From contig CM028884.1 of the NCBI GenBank assembly GCA_016801885.1, forward strand, positions 4,794,501 to 4,858,500: a stretch of DNA of 64,000 nucleotides, written 5' to 3'. Source of the stretch: Toxotes chatareus. Its lineage: Eukaryota; Chordata; Actinopteri; Toxotidae. Shown here in pieces: positions 61,901-64,000 of the stretch. Under the pieces are notes generated by a model. It had not been told where the DNA came from. It did not search any database and saw only the letters and a list, made by a program, of their open reading frames with translations. The position numbers and the translations under genes are program-made. Within the stretch, counting starts at the first letter, position 1. Every line of letters begins with the position of its first letter.

Positions 61901-64000
61901 GCTGCTTCTTCACATTGAATCATGTCACTCCACAGCCAAGAAGGCTGTTTTTGTTGTTAGTAATCAAATTAACGCTGGCAGCAAGTAGGGAAAAAAGTAA
62001 TCAACTGTGAAAGATTTTTCCAATACAATGTTAAATTTACCTGAGTGTAAATATTATAATGCCAATGTGAGGCTCAGCAGTCTTTCTGCATTTCAGACTG
62101 CTTACTTAAAACAGATTTAGGAATTGCTGGATATGTAGGGCCAACACAGTGAAATAAACAGACATTTAGAAAATCACAACAGAGTACTCAACAGGAAGGA
62201 GCAGTGAACAATACCGATATTGCCACAGCACTGACGTCATATTTGGCACAGGTATGGTGCATCATAATTTCATGGTTTTTATCCCTTACATGCTGAACAG
62301 GTTCACAAAGATCTCATGCTTGTTTGGTGTCAAGCTATTTGTAGTTTGTCTTGGCTATGGTATGTAGACCGTGGCCTGGCCTTTTATGAACAATCGGGGT
62401 GGGAGTGGGTCAATAACTTAACTCATTCACAATGAGTCAAGTTACTGACCCATTATTTTGTGAATAGGGTTTGTTTGGTACATCATTCAAATGAGGGTTA
62501 TTAAAATGGCTCTCCAAAAAAATAAATACATTTTTAAATTTCTTTTGTGTATCTGTTTTGGTCTCCACCATCTGCTGAATAAAATTTCTTTAAATTAAAT
62601 ATTTTCAACTTAGAAATGTTCCACTGTGTGCACTAACTAGAAGCTAAATATGTCTCACAGACATTTTCTGCCGGTCAGGTAGTTGCCTTGTCAGTATAAG
62701 TTACTTCTTTCACACAACAGAAAATCATCTGACCCTTTAATAATGTAAACATGTTAAAAGCTTTAACTATTCAATTGCAATATCTAATGTCTGCTTTGTG
62801 CATACCTTACTGTAGAAATAAACCATCCACAATTCTGTGCTGTTATGCACACTTCTGCCCCTCTGCCCCTTTCTCTATTTATCCCAGTGGTTCTCGCTCT
62901 CTTTTTCAACCCCTGCAGCGTAAAGCCAGTCAGACATAAACAGTATTGTTTTACCCGGGTAGGGCTCACAGCAGGGCACTGTTAGCCCCACGCCTCATGC
63001 AGCCCACAGCTCTCCCCATGCCTCAGTGATATCCCTTCTCTATGGCTCAGTGCCTGCATACATATGAATGCCCCCTGTCTTCTACCCTTCACGCTTCTGA
63101 GCTGGTCGGAGCTGAGCAGAGCTGGGAAGTTACACAGCTGCCATGCTTGTTGGATGTAGGGATATTGTGGAGAATCTAGCATTCCAGCAATAGTAAATGA
63201 ACTGTAATGACACATTCTTTTGAGTGATTATAGGTATGATGGTACTTGAGATGAGAGTACTTCCCCATGGTGCGGTTTGCTGAGTTGTACTAAGCATGCT
63301 GAGGGTGAATTCTGGGCAATGGGGGAAAAAGTAGCTCATGTTCTTGTTAGATCAACTGGAAAACAGAACCTGTGTGCATGTAAATATTATAATGAAGACT
63401 TTGTAATAGTTTTGTGCAATGCAGTGTTTTGCCTTTTGCAGAATATCTCATGAAGTGAGCTGCATCTTTGCAGAATCATTTTTATACAGTAGATTGATGT
63501 TTTATTTCATTCTGTTTTTTAACACACTTAATTGTGGTGGAGCCCATATCATGTCCAATAATGTTATGTTAACAAGAAAGTATTCCTCATTTTCCTTTCA
63601 TCATCCAGCAGCATTTTTGATTCCAGTAGCTGCCACAAAGGAGCGTCTGTACTTTTAACATTTTGGATTACTTAATCATGCTTATATATTTCTTATATGT
63701 CAGCTGAAATCTTACTTTATCTTTCTGATACTCCTGACAAGTCCAAAAATATCTTATCAAATGTAACATATTTGTAAATAAAGCTGTATTAATTTCCTTG
63801 ACTTCCTTCTCCTGCCACCCTGCAGTGTACACTGTCTGCAAATGAGTATCATGGGATGGCTCAAACCTACATCTTCATGACCTTCCACTCTTTGATCATC
63901 CTTGCAATACTTTAATGGAAATAAGCAAATGAAGCTGTGTTGCGGGATAATGTGTTACAGAAATAAGCTGCAATGTCCTTCCACAGCCATTGTGTGTCAC

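Larger units (their letters stand above)
44616..64000 (+). other. cdh8: cdh8 intron 3, 5' part (runs past the window end)
   Basis: Starts at the donor gtgagt after the 295-bp exon. The next type II cadherin exon is about 120 bp and should encode the EC2 start around a T.T.ADD motif; no such segment in phase 1 was seen up to 64000. The visible part of the intron is therefore at least 19.4 kb. It contains a CTG repeat, two strong hairpins near 48.2 and 48.5 kb, a CTAT repeat, a GC-rich block near 50.6-50.85 kb, a MITE at 52.84 kb, a minus-strand promoter/polyA-like unit at 53.8-54.8 kb and a long TG repeat. Confidence 0.85.

Noticed and set aside
63983..64000. Acceptor-like ttccacag at the window end, as the next cadherin exon
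   Set aside because: The sequence after it, read in phase 1, does not match the expected EC2 start.
1..64000. CRISPR arrays, bacterial operons, integrons or phage-like systems
   Set aside because: No regularly spaced direct repeats, no dense coding and clear spliced vertebrate exons; such systems are not expected or seen.

Overview
This is vertebrate, almost certainly teleost fish, nuclear DNA. The base composition is AT-leaning, and the window is full of microsatellites, long A/T homopolymers and degraded short interspersed and MITE-type repeats of kinds common in ray-finned fish. It holds widely spaced vertebrate-style exons with GT-AG splice sites. There is no operon structure, ribosome binding site or dense coding, so nearly all open frames here are chance or repeat-driven.

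One gene can be supported: the 5' part of a type II classic cadherin on the plus strand, best matched to cadherin-8 (cdh8). Two coding exons are visible. The first (11663-11920) carries the start codon, signal peptide, short prodomain, furin-type RAKR site and the GWVWNQMFVLEE start of the mature EC1 domain. The second (44321-44615, exactly 295 bp) carries the rest of EC1, the DINDN calcium linker and the first strand of EC2. Both junctions are in matching phase (0, then 1). A 32.4-kb intron lies between them. The following exon was not found, so the rest of the protein (EC2-EC5, membrane segment, catenin-binding tail) should lie beyond base 64000. A CpG-rich block at about 8.95-9.97 kb is the likely promoter and untranslated first exon, and an acceptor at 11406 may open the second exon, whose leader would contain a 40-codon upstream ORF.

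Layout: 1-8.9 kb is upstream DNA with a weak promoter-like patch at 2.1-2.4 kb and a MITE at 6.2 kb. 8.95-11.92 kb is the cdh8 5' end. 11.9-44.3 kb is intron 2, with several transcription-factor site clusters (PBX/HOX/MEIS-like, a POU palindrome, tandem E-boxes), a LINE tail, two SINE-like elements and three copies of one MITE family. 44.6-64 kb is intron 3, with a CTG repeat, two hairpins, a second copy of the 6.2-kb MITE family, an unexplained minus-strand promoter/polyA pair at 53.8-54.8 kb and a long TG repeat.

I found no convincing novel multi-gene system. The most worthwhile leads are regulatory or structural: the upstream ORF, the tandem CACGTG pair, the POU palindrome, the PBX-type cluster, the two near-perfect hairpins at 48.2 and 48.5 kb, and the minus-strand unit inside intron 3. 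Repeat family names and motif readings are from memory of sequence patterns and have not been checked by any search.
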